Shown here: in pieces, positions 35,571 to 44,004 of the stretch
How the letters are laid out: every line of letters starts with the position of its first letter
Position numbering within the stretch: the first letter of the stretch is position 1
Assembly: GCA_028821475.1 (NCBI GenBank)
Contig: JAPPGB010000096.1
Location: forward strand, 1 to 64,000
Source: Spirochaetaceae bacterium
GTDB lineage: Bacteria > Spirochaetota > Spirochaetia > SZUA-6 > Bin103
Length of the DNA: 64,000 nt
Direction of reading: 5' to 3'
Position numbers and translations under genes: made by a program
Notes under the pieces: model-generated
What the model saw: the letters and a program-made list of their open reading frames with translations, nothing else
Told to the model about the DNA's origin: nothing
The model's database searches: none

Positions 35571-35833
35571 CGCTCTGCCCGCAGCTTCTCGATCACGGCG
35601 TCGTCCTCGAGCTCGTCGGCCAGCTTGTTGAACGATGCAACGTCGATGCCGGACCGCAGAGACGTCCGGTGAGGTCGCACGCGGAACAGCCCCTGCCGCG
35701 TCTCCCCGGTCGACGGCGCCAAACCCTTGCGAATCGCTTCGTTGACGATCTGCTTGAACGGCTTCCGCTGCCGGTGCGCCTCTTCCGTGAGCAACCGGGC
35801 AACATCGGGGTCGAGCGTCAAGGTGGTCCTCAT
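35567..35833 (-). CDS. vapB: VapB-like ribbon-helix-helix antitoxin
   Basis: An 88-residue antitoxin partner of the adjacent PIN toxin. The N-terminal MRTTLTLDPDVARLLTEEAH is a beta-strand plus helix typical of ribbon-helix-helix DNA-binding antitoxins. FKQIVNEAIRKGL is the second helix. The C-terminal half (near 60-88, FNKLADELEDDAVIEKL) should wrap the toxin. Its stop overlaps the toxin GTG by four bases, the standard order antitoxin-toxin. The complex is expected to repress its own promoter, which would sit in the 105 bases shared with the divergent ATPase gene. Confidence 0.85.
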   Translation of the reverse strand: MRTTLTLDPDVARLLTEEAHRQRKPFKQIVNEAIRKGLAPSTGETRQGLFRVRPHRTSLRSGIDVASFNKLADELEDDAVIEKLRAER

Positions 35834-35872
35834 TCAAGCATCATGATGCTCAACCCGTCCGGCGTCAACAGC

Positions 35873-35963
35873 GTCCCTGAGGCCCGCGCAACCGACCTCA
35901 GCCGCTCGCGGCGGAGTTCTGGTAAGCTACCGAATGCCATGCGACTGACTCACCTGACGCTGA
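35873..35963. repeat. Direct repeat, right copy, at the start of the AAA ATPase gene
   Basis: Partner of the repeat at 35057-35143. It includes 66 bases upstream of the ATPase ATG and its first eight codons. The vapBC module lies exactly between the two copies, so the unit may have entered or been copied with a duplicated flank. Confidence 0.75.
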
Positions 35964-37102
35964 AGAACTGGCGGAACTTCAAGCAAGCGGACTTCGGGGT
36001 GCAAGAACGAATGTTTGTAATCGGCCCGAACGCATCCGGCAAGTCGAATCTCCTGGACGCTCTCCGATTCCTCAGGCAGGTCGCATCTCCGGGCGGTGGC
36101 TTCCAGGACGCCGTCACGAATCGCGGCGGCATGGCGCGCGTCCGCTGCCTTGCCGCCAGAAACTTCAACCACGGACACGTCACCATGGGCGTTGCGATCG
36201 CCGATGACCAAAGTCGTTCCAGTTGGTCTTACCAGTTGACCTTTACCGCCGAGCCGCGAGGCCGCCATCGCCCCATCCTCAGGCGCGAGGTTGTTAAGCG
36301 GGACGGACGGACGGTGCTCAGCCGCCCCACCGAGGACGACAAGGAAGATCCCGAGCGGATGACGCAGACCTACCTCGAACAGGTGAACGCCAATCGCGAA
36401 TTCCGCGAGATCGTCGAGTACTTCGGATCGATTCGTTATCTGCACCTCGTGCCGCAACTGATCCGCGATCCTGATCGCGGCGGTGATCGCAGCGACGATC
36501 CGTATGGTGCCGACTTCCTGCTCCGGATGGCGAAGACGCCAAAGACTACCCGCACGCGTCGGCTGCGAAGGATAGGCCAGTCGCTGAAGGCGGCGGTCCC
36601 CCAGTTGGATCAACTTGATCTCGTTCAGGACGAGATCGGTCTCTGGCATCTGCAGGCACGTTACGAGCACTGGCGGCACACACCTGCGCGGCAGAACGAG
36701 CGGGATTTTTCCGATGGCACGCTACGCTTGATCGGCCTTCTCTGGTCACTGCTGGAAGGCAAAAAGGAAGCCGGTCCGGTGCTCCTGGAAGAACCGGAAC
36801 TGTCGTTGCACTCCTCCGTAGTACGCCAACTCCCGACGATCCTGAGCCGGGTTCGCAGTTCGGGGGGCCCGCAGGTCTTGCTAACGACGCACGCTACAGA
36901 CGTGCTGGAGGATCCAGGCCTCGGCAAGGACGAGGTGGTGCTCCTGACGCCAGCGGCGGAAGGCACGGAGGCTGAGACGGCAGCGTCGATCCCCGGCGTC
37001 GAGGAATTACTCGACGCCGGCATGAGTCTGGCCGATATCCTGACCCCGAGGACGGCACCGCCCGAGGTACACGACCTGCCGGAACGCCTCGCTCCCGCAT
37101 GA
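35939..37102 (+). CDS. AAA-family ATPase (RecF/OLD-like, AAA_21), partner of a TOPRIM-like protein
   Basis: A 387-residue ABC/SMC-type ATPase. It opens with MRLTHLTLKNWRNF. Walker A is GPNASGKS at 29-36, a signature-like FSDGTLRLIGLLWSLLEG lies near 257-275, Walker B is PVLLEEPELSLHSSVV near 281-297, and the H-loop QVLLTTHATDVLE near 318-330. Its stop overlaps the start of the next gene by four bases (ATGA), so the two are translated together. ATPase plus a small TOPRIM-like partner is the layout of several anti-phage systems (for example PARIS, AAA_15 with DUF4435, and split OLD nucleases). That role is proposed by analogy. The promoter region is shared with divergent vapB and duplicated behind vapC. 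Confidence 0.88.
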   Translation: MRLTHLTLKNWRNFKQADFGVQERMFVIGPNASGKSNLLDALRFLRQVASPGGGFQDAVTNRGGMARVRCLAARNFNHGHVTMGVAIADDQSRSSWSYQLTFTAEPRGRHRPILRREVVKRDGRTVLSRPTEDDKEDPERMTQTYLEQVNANREFREIVEYFGSIRYLHLVPQLIRDPDRGGDRSDDPYGADFLLRMAKTPKTTRTRRLRRIGQSLKAAVPQLDQLDLVQDEIGLWHLQARYEHWRHTPARQNERDFSDGTLRLIGLLWSLLEGKKEAGPVLLEEPELSLHSSVVRQLPTILSRVRSSGGPQVLLTTHATDVLEDPGLGKDEVVLLTPAAEGTEAETAASIPGVEELLDAGMSLADILTPRTAPPEVHDLPERLAPA

Positions 37103-37704
37103 CGGTCGTATACTATGCGGTCGAGGGCGATACGGACGCTCCGGTTGCCGAGAGACTGATTCGACTTGTTGGGTTCGATCCATTCCCCACACGCGTGGCG
37201 GGAGGCAAGCCTAAGCTTGATCCGCGAATTCCCGAGTTGAATCGTTCCGGAGCCGCACTCAATTGGCTGATAATTCGCGATCTGGACCACGACGCTCCGT
37301 GTGCGCCGGAGTTGGTCGACCGGCTCCTTGGGGGTCGCCAACCCGCGCCGCGCGTAAGCCTGCGAATACCCGTGAGAGCGATGGAAAGCTGGATGCTCGC
37401 CGACCGGCAGGGCTTCTCCGACGAATTCGGAATTGCTGTACAAAGGCTACCGAGCAAACCGGATGATTTGGATAACCCCAAGCAGCATCTGATTGACCTA
37501 TGTCGGCGACATGCACGGCGATCCATCAGGAATGCGATGGTCCCACGCTCCGGAAGTGGACGCCGCGTGGGACCGGAGTACGCCAGCCGATTGGCCGCGT
37601 TTGCGCGCCTGACCTGGAGTCCGGATCGCGGGGCGCGGCGGTCTCCCAGTCTTGAGCGAGCGCTCGCGCAGATGAGAGCCTTGGCGTCCCGAGGCGTCTG
37701 GTGA
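37099..37704 (+). CDS. DUF4276/TOPRIM-like protein, partner of the AAA ATPase
   Basis: A 201-residue protein coupled to the ATPase gene by a four-base overlap. It has the acidic layout of a TOPRIM fold: E9 in VVYYAVEGDTDAPVAERL and D61/D63 in LIIRDLDHDAPC. DUF4276 and related toprim-like families share this E...DxD pattern, and DUF4435 effectors of PARIS systems do as well. A later RIPVRAMESWMLAD segment (near 91-105) also recurs in DUF4276-like proteins. The C-terminal 50 residues are basic. Nuclease or tRNA/DNA-targeting activity is plausible but unproven; the exact family call needs a profile search. Confidence 0.72.
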   Translation: MTVVYYAVEGDTDAPVAERLIRLVGFDPFPTRVAGGKPKLDPRIPELNRSGAALNWLIIRDLDHDAPCAPELVDRLLGGRQPAPRVSLRIPVRAMESWMLADRQGFSDEFGIAVQRLPSKPDDLDNPKQHLIDLCRRHARRSIRNAMVPRSGSGRRVGPEYASRLAAFARLTWSPDRGARRSPSLERALAQMRALASRGVW

Positions 37705-37916
37705 TTGCGCGACACGGAGTTCCGCAAGGAGCGCTAGCAACGGGCAGAGGAGCGCACTGCCGGAGGCGGTCGCATCCCGCCTGCGGGCCGGCGACCCGAT
37801 CGCCGACGACGAGCACCTGCCCCTGCTCTACTCCCGCCGCCCGTAGCGGCGTTTGCCGGCGCGCAGGCTCACGGGCTGTCCACCCAGGTCAGGAAGCGCT
37901 GTTGCCTGCCACTGAA

Positions 37917-38660
37917 TCAGGAGCCGCGGTTGCCGGTGCCGAGGTAGGCGTCGCGCACCTCGCGGTTGGCCTTGAGGTCGGCGACCGGGCCTTCCAGCGC
38001 CACGCGGCCCTGTTCGATCACGTAGCCGTAGCGGGCGACGTCGAGGGCCAGGACGGCGTTCTGCTCCACCAGCAGGATCGACACGCCACGGTCTCGGTTG
38101 ATGCGCGCGATACCGGCGAACACCTCTTCCCGCAGGCGCGGCGCGAGGCCCAGCGAGGGCTCGTCGAGCAGCATCACCGACGGCTCGGTGAGTAGGGCGC
38201 GGCCGATGGCCAGCATCTGCTGCTCGCCCCCGGACAGGTAGCCGGCGCGGTGGTTGCGGCGCGCCGCCAGCAGCGGGAAGAGCTGGTAGACCGCGTCGAT
38301 CCCGCCGGGGGGGCGCGCCCGGCGCCCAACCAGCGCCCAGGCGGACGCGCGCAGGTTTTCGTCGACGGTGAGGTCGGTGAACAGGCGGCGCCCTTCCGGC
38401 ACCGCGACTAGGCGGCGGCGCGCCAGCCGATGCGGCGCCACCCCGTCCACGCGCCGCTCGTCCAGCGTGATCGAGCCGGCCGTGAGGCGCCCCCGCTCGT
38501 ACGGCAGCAGCCCGGCGATGGCGCGCAGGGTGGTGGTCTTGCCGGCGCCGTTGGCGCCCAGCAACGCCACGATGCGCCCGGTCGGTACGCGCAGCGAAAG
38601 GCCGCGTAACACCGGCGCGCCTTGCCCGTACACTGCCTCGATGGCGTTTACTTCAAGCAA
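37917..38660 (-). CDS. livF: Branched-chain amino acid-type ABC ATPase LivF
   Basis: A 247-residue ATP-binding subunit. Walker A is GANGAGKTT at 35-43, the Q-loop VPEGRRLFTDLTV is near 90-102, the signature is LSGGEQQM near 143, Walker B is VMLLDEPSLGLAPRL near 161-175, and the H-loop is ILLVEQNA. The length and the VPEGR block are diagnostic of LivF/UrtE-type subunits. It lies at the 3' end of the five-gene Liv operon, about 160 bases behind the binding protein. That gap holds no evident hairpin, so independent expression is possible. Confidence 0.94.
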   Translation of the reverse strand: MLEVNAIEAVYGQGAPVLRGLSLRVPTGRIVALLGANGAGKTTTLRAIAGLLPYERGRLTAGSITLDERRVDGVAPHRLARRRLVAVPEGRRLFTDLTVDENLRASAWALVGRRARPPGGIDAVYQLFPLLAARRNHRAGYLSGGEQQMLAIGRALLTEPSVMLLDEPSLGLAPRLREEVFAGIARINRDRGVSILLVEQNAVLALDVARYGYVIEQGRVALEGPVADLKANREVRDAYLGTGNRGS

Positions 38661-38822
38661 TGGCCAGACGCGCCCGAACCGTTCGCGCCAAGCTCCGGGT
38701 CACGCCGGCCCGGGGCAACGGCGCCAGGGCACCGGCCCAGGCCGACGCGGCGCGTGGCCGGCCGGCAGGGGCCTGGCAGCCCATGGTGACCCCGGCACCG
38801 TACCGGCAGCGCCGGTCCCGGA

Positions 38823-40043
38823 TCAGTCGTCGAGGACAATCCAGTCCGACACCGGGTCCATGCGTCCGGTGGCGGAATTCCCGCGGTAGATGCGGCCCAC
38901 CGGTATCGAGTTGTTCCGGAAGGTCACCGGCACGCCGATCAAGCCGCCGGTGTCCCAGTCCTTTATCCCGTCCAGGGTAGCCTTCAGGTTGTCGCCGGTC
39001 AGCTCCAGGCCGGCGTCCATGGTGCGCTTGATCACCTCGGTCAGGATCATGCCGGAGAACCACGCCTGCAGCGCATAGGTCGGCACGTACTCCACCTGTT
39101 GCGACTGCGCGATCTGGGCAATCAACCGCAGGGTCGCGGACTCCTCCTGCTCCCAGTAGTAGCGGTAGGGGAACACGCCCATGTAGCGGTCGGCGAGCGG
39201 CCCGAGCTGCCGGATGATCAGCGGCTCCATGGCCCAGAACGTGCCCATGAACATGGCATCGACGCCGGTCTGCGCCGCCTGCACCATCACTTCCGGCCAC
39301 ACCGTGGCGACGTAGCCGTGGAAGATCACGTAGTCGGGCTGCGCGCGGCGCAGCTTGAGCACCTCGGGGGCCACGTCGATGCCGGCCGGCTGGGTCTCGA
39401 TCTCGGCGACGATCTCGATGCCGAGTTGCGCGGCGCGCTCCTTGGCGTACGGGATCGGGTCACGACCGAACTCCAGGTTGGAGTAGAACAGCGCCACGCG
39501 CGGCGCCGCGCCGTCGGTGCCGCCCTGTCCGGCGATGTACTCCAGCAGCATGCCGACCATCTCGGCGTAGGTCGGCCCGGTCAGGAACTGGTAGGGGAAC
39601 CTGTCCTGATCGGCAAGCACGGTGGCCAGCGAGCTGCCGCCCATCAGCACCTTGTAGCGGTCGTTGACCTCCGGCGCCGACAGCAGCGCGAAGCCGGTGG
39701 AGTCGCCGTAGAAGGCTACCACGTCCTCTTCCTCGGCCATGACCTGCTTGAATACGGCCAGGGACTGCTCCGGCATCGAGCCAGAATCATGGCTCGCCAG
39801 CCGCACCGGCCGGCCGTTGATGCCCCCGGTGGCGTTCAGGTAGCCGAGGTAGGCGCCCATGCCCAGACTGCCAAGCTCGCCCGCCTGGGCGTAGATGCCG
39901 GTCAGCGGTATCGACGCGCCCCATACGATCTCGTGCTCGTCGGCAACCAGCGGCACCACCGCGCCGATCAGTGCGGCGGCCAGCACCACCGCCGCCAAGT
40001 TCCGACCCATGCCTCGCATGAGTTCCCATCCTCTGCTCTTCAT
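38823..40043 (-). CDS. Branched-chain amino acid-type ABC substrate-binding protein (family 6)
   Basis: A 406-residue periplasmic receptor of the Peripla_BP_6/LivJ type. ATG 40043 is preceded by AAGGAG at eight bases and overlaps the livM stop, which decides the start over the longer open frame to 40082. The signal peptide runs through AAVVLAAALIGAVVPLVADE. Family blocks include WGASIPLTGIYAQAGEL, GYLNATGGINGRPV, VAFYGDSTGFALLSAPEV and PDYVIFHGYVATVWPEVMVQ. It sits between livM and livF, the usual arrangement. The ligand might be an amino acid, urea, amide or aromatic acid; sequence alone does not say. Confidence 0.92.
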   Translation of the reverse strand: MKSRGWELMRGMGRNLAAVVLAAALIGAVVPLVADEHEIVWGASIPLTGIYAQAGELGSLGMGAYLGYLNATGGINGRPVRLASHDSGSMPEQSLAVFKQVMAEEEDVVAFYGDSTGFALLSAPEVNDRYKVLMGGSSLATVLADQDRFPYQFLTGPTYAEMVGMLLEYIAGQGGTDGAAPRVALFYSNLEFGRDPIPYAKERAAQLGIEIVAEIETQPAGIDVAPEVLKLRRAQPDYVIFHGYVATVWPEVMVQAAQTGVDAMFMGTFWAMEPLIIRQLGPLADRYMGVFPYRYYWEQEESATLRLIAQIAQSQQVEYVPTYALQAWFSGMILTEVIKRTMDAGLELTGDNLKATLDGIKDWDTGGLIGVPVTFRNNSIPVGRIYRGNSATGRMDPVSDWIVLDD

Positions 40044-41122
40044 CCGATTGCTCCTTCGCCGCGTTGTTGAGTTTGAATCCACTTTCTGATTCGATTGATG
40101 ATACCAGCTAGGCCGCCCGGCTCAAAGATCAGAAACAGCACGATCAACAGACCGAACAGCACCTCGCGCAGGGGGGCCAGGAGGCCCGCCGCGAGCGGCC
40201 CGAACATGCCGGCGACCGCGGCAAGCGCCGCCGGCGTGGCGGTCATGAAGATAGCACCAAGCAGGACACCCTGTACAGTTCCCATTCCGCCCACCACGAT
40301 CGCGGTCAGGTAGAACAGCGAAAGCTGGAAGCCGAACTGGCCGGGGGTCACCACCTTGTAGAAGTAGGCCATGAAGCCGCCCGCGATCCCGGCAAAGAAG
40401 GAGCTGACGCCGAACGCGGCAAGCTGGTAGCGGCGCGGGTCGACGCCGAGCACCTCGGCGGCGCTGTCGCGGTCGCGCATGGCGACGAAGGCGCGTCCGG
40501 CGCGGGTGCGGGACAGGTTGCGCGTGAACAGCAGGGCCGCCACTGCGACTGCGGCGATCGGGTAGTACATCTCGCGCTCGGTGCTCAACTGCAGGCCGGC
40601 TATCTGCGCCGGCGCAACGTTGGTGCCGCCGCGCCCGCCGGTGACCGGCTCCCACGCGTTGAACACGAAGCCCAGAATGAATTGCGCGGCGAGCGTGGCG
40701 ATGGCCAGGTACAGGCCCTTGATGCGCAGCGACGGCAGCCCGGTAGCCATGCCCGCGCCGCTGGCGAGCAAGCCCGCCAGCGGCAGGCACAGGTAGAACG
40801 GCAGCCCCAGGTTGGCGCTGAACCACGCCACGCCGTACGCGCCCACCCCCATGAAGGCGGCGTGGCCCAGCGAAATCAGGCCCGCATAACCGGTCAGCAG
40901 ATTCAGACCCACGGCGCTGATCACGATGATCCCGAACAGGCACGCCACGTGCAGGTGGTAGCTGTTGCCGAACAGCGGAATCCCCGCCAGCACCGCCGCC
41001 GCCAGCAGCGTGCCGGCCGCGCTCTTCGCGGTCGGACGCGGACGCGCCTGCGTGGGACCGGTCGCCGCGCCCCGCGCGCGCTGTATTGCAGAGGCAGCAC
41101 GCGCCGCGCCGGGTCCGGTCAC
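40040..41122 (-). CDS. livM: Branched-chain amino acid-type ABC permease LivM
   Basis: A 360-residue permease. GTG 41122 overlaps the livH stop (GTGA), and its own stop overlaps the ATG of the binding protein, so three genes are translationally linked. A polar N-terminus of about 30 residues precedes the helices. Conserved LivM blocks: LLTGYAGLISLGHAAFMGVG near 79-98, LRIKGLYLAIATLA near 135-148, and the EAA-type loop RAFVAMRDRDSAAEVLGVD near 220-238. The end is FEPGGLAGIINRIRKW. Confidence 0.93.
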   Translation of the reverse strand: MTGPGAARAASAIQRARGAATGPTQARPRPTAKSAAGTLLAAAVLAGIPLFGNSYHLHVACLFGIIVISAVGLNLLTGYAGLISLGHAAFMGVGAYGVAWFSANLGLPFYLCLPLAGLLASGAGMATGLPSLRIKGLYLAIATLAAQFILGFVFNAWEPVTGGRGGTNVAPAQIAGLQLSTEREMYYPIAAVAVAALLFTRNLSRTRAGRAFVAMRDRDSAAEVLGVDPRRYQLAAFGVSSFFAGIAGGFMAYFYKVVTPGQFGFQLSLFYLTAIVVGGMGTVQGVLLGAIFMTATPAALAAVAGMFGPLAAGLLAPLREVLFGLLIVLFLIFEPGGLAGIINRIRKWIQTQQRGEGAIG

Positions 41123-41991
41123 AGCCGCTCTACCCGCGGCGCGCCGAGCAGGCCGTGCGGACGCACCATCAGGATGGTCAGCAGCACCAGGAACGGCACC
41201 ACGTCCTTGTAGGAGGCACCCAGGTAGAAACCGGTGACCGCCTCCAGCCAGCCGACGATCAGTCCGGCCAGTATGGCGCCGGCCAGACTGTCGAGGCCGC
41301 CGAGAATCACCACCGCCAGCACGGACAGCCCGATCCGTCCCATGTTGGGATTGAGCGTGGTGATCGAGCCCACCACGATGCCGGCCAGGGCGGCGGTCGC
41401 CGCCGCGCACGCCCAGGTCACGTTGAACATCGCCGGCACGTTGATGCCCAGCGAGCTCGCAGCCACCTGGTCGGATGCGGTGGCGCGCATCGCCAGCCCG
41501 AGGTTGGTGACCCTGAACAGCACCACGAACACGGCCACGGCGGCCAGCGCGAGCAGCGCGCCGTAGCCGGTGTTGGCGGGGATGTACATCACGCCGAGGA
41601 CAATCGGCTGCTGCGGAAATATGTCCGGCATGAAGAAATCGCGCGTGGTCCACAGAAGCTGCACCAGGCCGTGCAGGACCGCCGCCAGGCCGAACGTCGC
41701 CATTACCGCCACGGTCTGCGAGCGACCCTCCAGCGGGCGCAGCAGGAGGCGCTCGACGATGGTCCCGAGCAGCGCCGTGGCGACCACTGCCAGCGGCAGT
41801 GCCGCCCACCAGGGCAGGTCCAGCAGCGCCGCCCCGGTGAAGTAGAAGTAGGCCCCGAACATCATGATGTTGCCGTGCGCGAAGTTCACGATGCGGGTGG
41901 CGCGGTATACGATCACGTAGCCGAGGCCGATCAGGCCGTACACTCCGCCGACCGCCAGCCCGACCAGGCTTATCTCGAGCAGAAACTCCAT
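41119..41991 (-). CDS. livH: Branched-chain amino acid-type ABC permease LivH
   Basis: A 290-residue permease with family features GGVYGLIGLGYVIVYRATRI near 15-34, NFAHGNIMMFGAY at 36-48, and the EAA-like segment AMRATASDQVAASSLGIN near 166-183. LGGLDSLAGAILAGLIVGWLE lies near 229-250. It starts 13 bases after livG and overlaps livM by four bases. The order livG-livH-livM-binding protein-livF gives a complete importer, unlike the other ABC loci here, which lack ATPases. Confidence 0.93.
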   Translation of the reverse strand: MEFLLEISLVGLAVGGVYGLIGLGYVIVYRATRIVNFAHGNIMMFGAYFYFTGAALLDLPWWAALPLAVVATALLGTIVERLLLRPLEGRSQTVAVMATFGLAAVLHGLVQLLWTTRDFFMPDIFPQQPIVLGVMYIPANTGYGALLALAAVAVFVVLFRVTNLGLAMRATASDQVAASSLGINVPAMFNVTWACAAATAALAGIVVGSITTLNPNMGRIGLSVLAVVILGGLDSLAGAILAGLIVGWLEAVTGFYLGASYKDVVPFLVLLTILMVRPHGLLGAPRVERL

Positions 41992-42004
41992 CAGCAGCCG
42001 TCCG

Positions 42005-42802
42005 CTACGATGCCTGTTCCGCCTCGGCGCCGAGATAGGCGGCGATAACGGCCGGATCGTCGCGTACCTGTTCCGGTGTGCCGGCGGCGATCACCCGCCC
42101 GAAGTCCAGCACCACCACCTGGTCGGCCAGGTCCATCACCACGTGCATGTCGTGTTCAACCAGCAACACGGTGATGCCGCGCAGCCGCTGCAGGTCGCGG
42201 ATCAGGCGCATCATCCGTTCCCGGTCGCCGTGCCCCAAGCCGGCCGCCGGTTCGTCCAGCAGCAGCAGCCGCGGCTCCATGGCGATGGCCCGTGCCAGTT
42301 CGACACGCTTGCGCAGCCCGTAGGGAAGCGCCGCCCCGGACTCCCCGAGGATCTCGCGGATGCCAAGCAGATCGGCCACCTCGTCCTCGATGTACGCTTC
42401 CAGGCGCCGCTCCTCGCGCCGTGCCCGCCCCAGGTACAGCCCGCCGGCCAGCAGGCCGCTGCGCAGGTGCACGTGGCGGCCGAGCTTGACGTTGTCCAGC
42501 ACCGTCATGCTCGGAAACAGCGCGATGTTCTGAAACGTGCGCGCCACGCCGAGCGCCGCCCGGCGCGCGGCCGGCAGACGCGTGATGTCGGCGCCCGCGA
42601 ACACGATGCGGCCGGCGTGCGGGCGGTAGCTGCCCGACACCGAGTTGAACAGGCTGGTCTTGCCGGCGCCGTTGGGCCCGATGATGGCGGTTACGCCGCC
42701 CTCCGGGACCCGCAGCGACACCTCGTCGAGCACCGTCAGGCCGCCGAACTGCAGGCACAGGCCGTCCGCTTCCAGGAGGTTGTTGGTGACCGCGCTGCTC
42801 AT
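42005..42802 (-). CDS. livG: Branched-chain amino acid-type ABC ATPase LivG
   Basis: A 265-residue ATP-binding subunit and first gene of the operon. Walker A is GPNGAGKTS at 42-50, the Q-loop block is VARTFQNIALFPSMTVLDNV near 88-107, Walker B is LLLLDEPAAGLGHGD near 181-195, and the H-loop is LLVEHDMHVVMDLAD. The signature is LPYGLRKRVELARAIA, the LivG-type variant of LSGGQ that many family members carry. The C-terminal stretch (AAGTPEQVRDDPAVIAAYLG) is diagnostic. Confidence 0.95.
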   Translation of the reverse strand: MSSAVTNNLLEADGLCLQFGGLTVLDEVSLRVPEGGVTAIIGPNGAGKTSLFNSVSGSYRPHAGRIVFAGADITRLPAARRAALGVARTFQNIALFPSMTVLDNVKLGRHVHLRSGLLAGGLYLGRARREERRLEAYIEDEVADLLGIREILGESGAALPYGLRKRVELARAIAMEPRLLLLDEPAAGLGHGDRERMMRLIRDLQRLRGITVLLVEHDMHVVMDLADQVVVLDFGRVIAAGTPEQVRDDPAVIAAYLGAEAEQAS

Positions 42803-42876
42803 GAGTGGGCGCGATCAGTAGACGTGTTCACGGGATCGCACGTCAACCGTGGCCAGCCGTGTTACGGTACGGTGCC

Positions 42877-43000
42877 GTGTCCGGCCAAACGCGCAGCCGT
42901 CCCAACATCGTGTTCGTGTTTCCGACCAGCACCGCGCCCGAACCATTGGTTACCGCGGGCGCGCGCGTGCAGACGCCGGCGATGGACCGGATGCGGCGCG
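42877..43000 (+). pseudogene. Possible remnant of a sulfatase N-terminus
   Basis: The frame from GTG 42877 reads SRPNIVFVFPTSTAPEPLVT, then VQTPAMDRMRRGRG. This resembles the opening of type I sulfatases (RPNI-[VL]-F...TP-[NA]-[ML]-D-R-[LM]). The metal-binding Asp-Asp pair is absent and no sulfatase active-site C-x-P-S-R follows. Only about 40 codons remain, between the Liv operon and a dioxygenase gene. Confidence 0.4.
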
Positions 43001-43075
43001 GCCGGGGCGGCCGGGGCGCGCGCTCGGCGGCGGCCATCCGGTGTAGGATGTCCGGCCGAAGGCGGTGATGTTGCG

Positions 43076-43945
43076 ATGACTTCCCTTGCCACGCTGACCG
43101 GCGAGCAGGCCGATCACTTCGTGGAGCACGGCTACGCGGTGGTACCCGACTGTCTGGACCCCGGCCTGGCACGGCGCTGGACCGACCTGGCCTGGCGCCG
43201 GCTCGGCTACGACCGGGACGATGCGGCCACCTGGGCGGAGGAGATCGTGTGGATGGACCGCCACACCACCGCGCCGGTGAGTGACATCTCGCCGCGGGGC
43301 TGGGGTGCGCTGTGCGACGTGGTGGGCGGCGAGGAGCGCATCGATCCACAGGTGTACGAGATCGAGTCGCGGCACTTCACCACCATCAATGCATTCGAAT
43401 GGTCGGACGCGTTCATCGTCAACTTCCGGCGCGGGGCCGACCAGCCGTGGCAGCCGCCGGGACCCGATGTCCCCGGCTGGCACAAGGACGGCAGCTACTT
43501 CCGCCACTTCCTCGACAGCCGCGAGCAGGCGCTGCTCACCGTGCTGCTGTGGTCCGACGTGGCGCCGCGCGGCGGCGGCACCTTCATCGCGCCCGACTCG
43601 GTCGGCGTGATTGCCCGCTATCTGGCGGACCGTCCCGAGGGCGCCTCGCCGGGCGCGTTCGGGGAGCTCATCCGGGAGTGCCGGGAGTTCGTGGAACTGA
43701 CCGGCGCACCCGGCACCCTGGTGATCCTGCACCCGTTCATGCTGCACGCCTCCTCCAACAACCACTCCGGGCGGCCGCGCTTCATGTCCAATCCGCCGAT
43801 GGTCCTGCGCGAGCCGCTCAACCTGGGGCGCGCCGGCGGCGGCCATTCCTTGCTTGAGCGCGCCACCCTGCACGCCCTGGGCGTCCCGCACTGCGACTTC
43901 CGCCCGTCGGTGCCGCGCGAGTCGTACTGGAAGCGGCTGCGTTAG
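43076..43945 (+). CDS. Phytanoyl-CoA dioxygenase (PhyH) family protein
   Basis: A 289-residue Fe(II)/2-oxoglutarate-dependent oxygenase. The N-terminal LTGEQADHFVEHGYAVVPDC is the standard family start. The metal triad is H136 and D138 in GWHKDGSY and H224 in PFMLHASSNNH, and R233 would bind 2-oxoglutarate. It probably hydroxylates a small organic acid or lipid-derived compound. It is transcribed away from the Liv operon and is followed 59 bases later by an HpcH/HpaI aldolase gene; together they suggest oxidative breakdown of an imported compound. No strong Shine-Dalgarno is seen. Confidence 0.9.
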   Translation: MTSLATLTGEQADHFVEHGYAVVPDCLDPGLARRWTDLAWRRLGYDRDDAATWAEEIVWMDRHTTAPVSDISPRGWGALCDVVGGEERIDPQVYEIESRHFTTINAFEWSDAFIVNFRRGADQPWQPPGPDVPGWHKDGSYFRHFLDSREQALLTVLLWSDVAPRGGGTFIAPDSVGVIARYLADRPEGASPGAFGELIRECREFVELTGAPGTLVILHPFMLHASSNNHSGRPRFMSNPPMVLREPLNLGRAGGGHSLLERATLHALGVPHCDFRPSVPRESYWKRLR

Positions 43946-44004
43946 CGTAGCGCCGGCGAGGCCGTGGCTTTACCCGGCACCGATTTTGCAGGCATGGTGG
44001 GCGC

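Noticed and set aside
37705-37916. Frame ending LPEAVASRLRAGDPIADDEHLPLLYSRRP before the livF terminus
   Set aside because: It has a protein-like feel and may be a dead gene end, but is too short and has no recognisable family.
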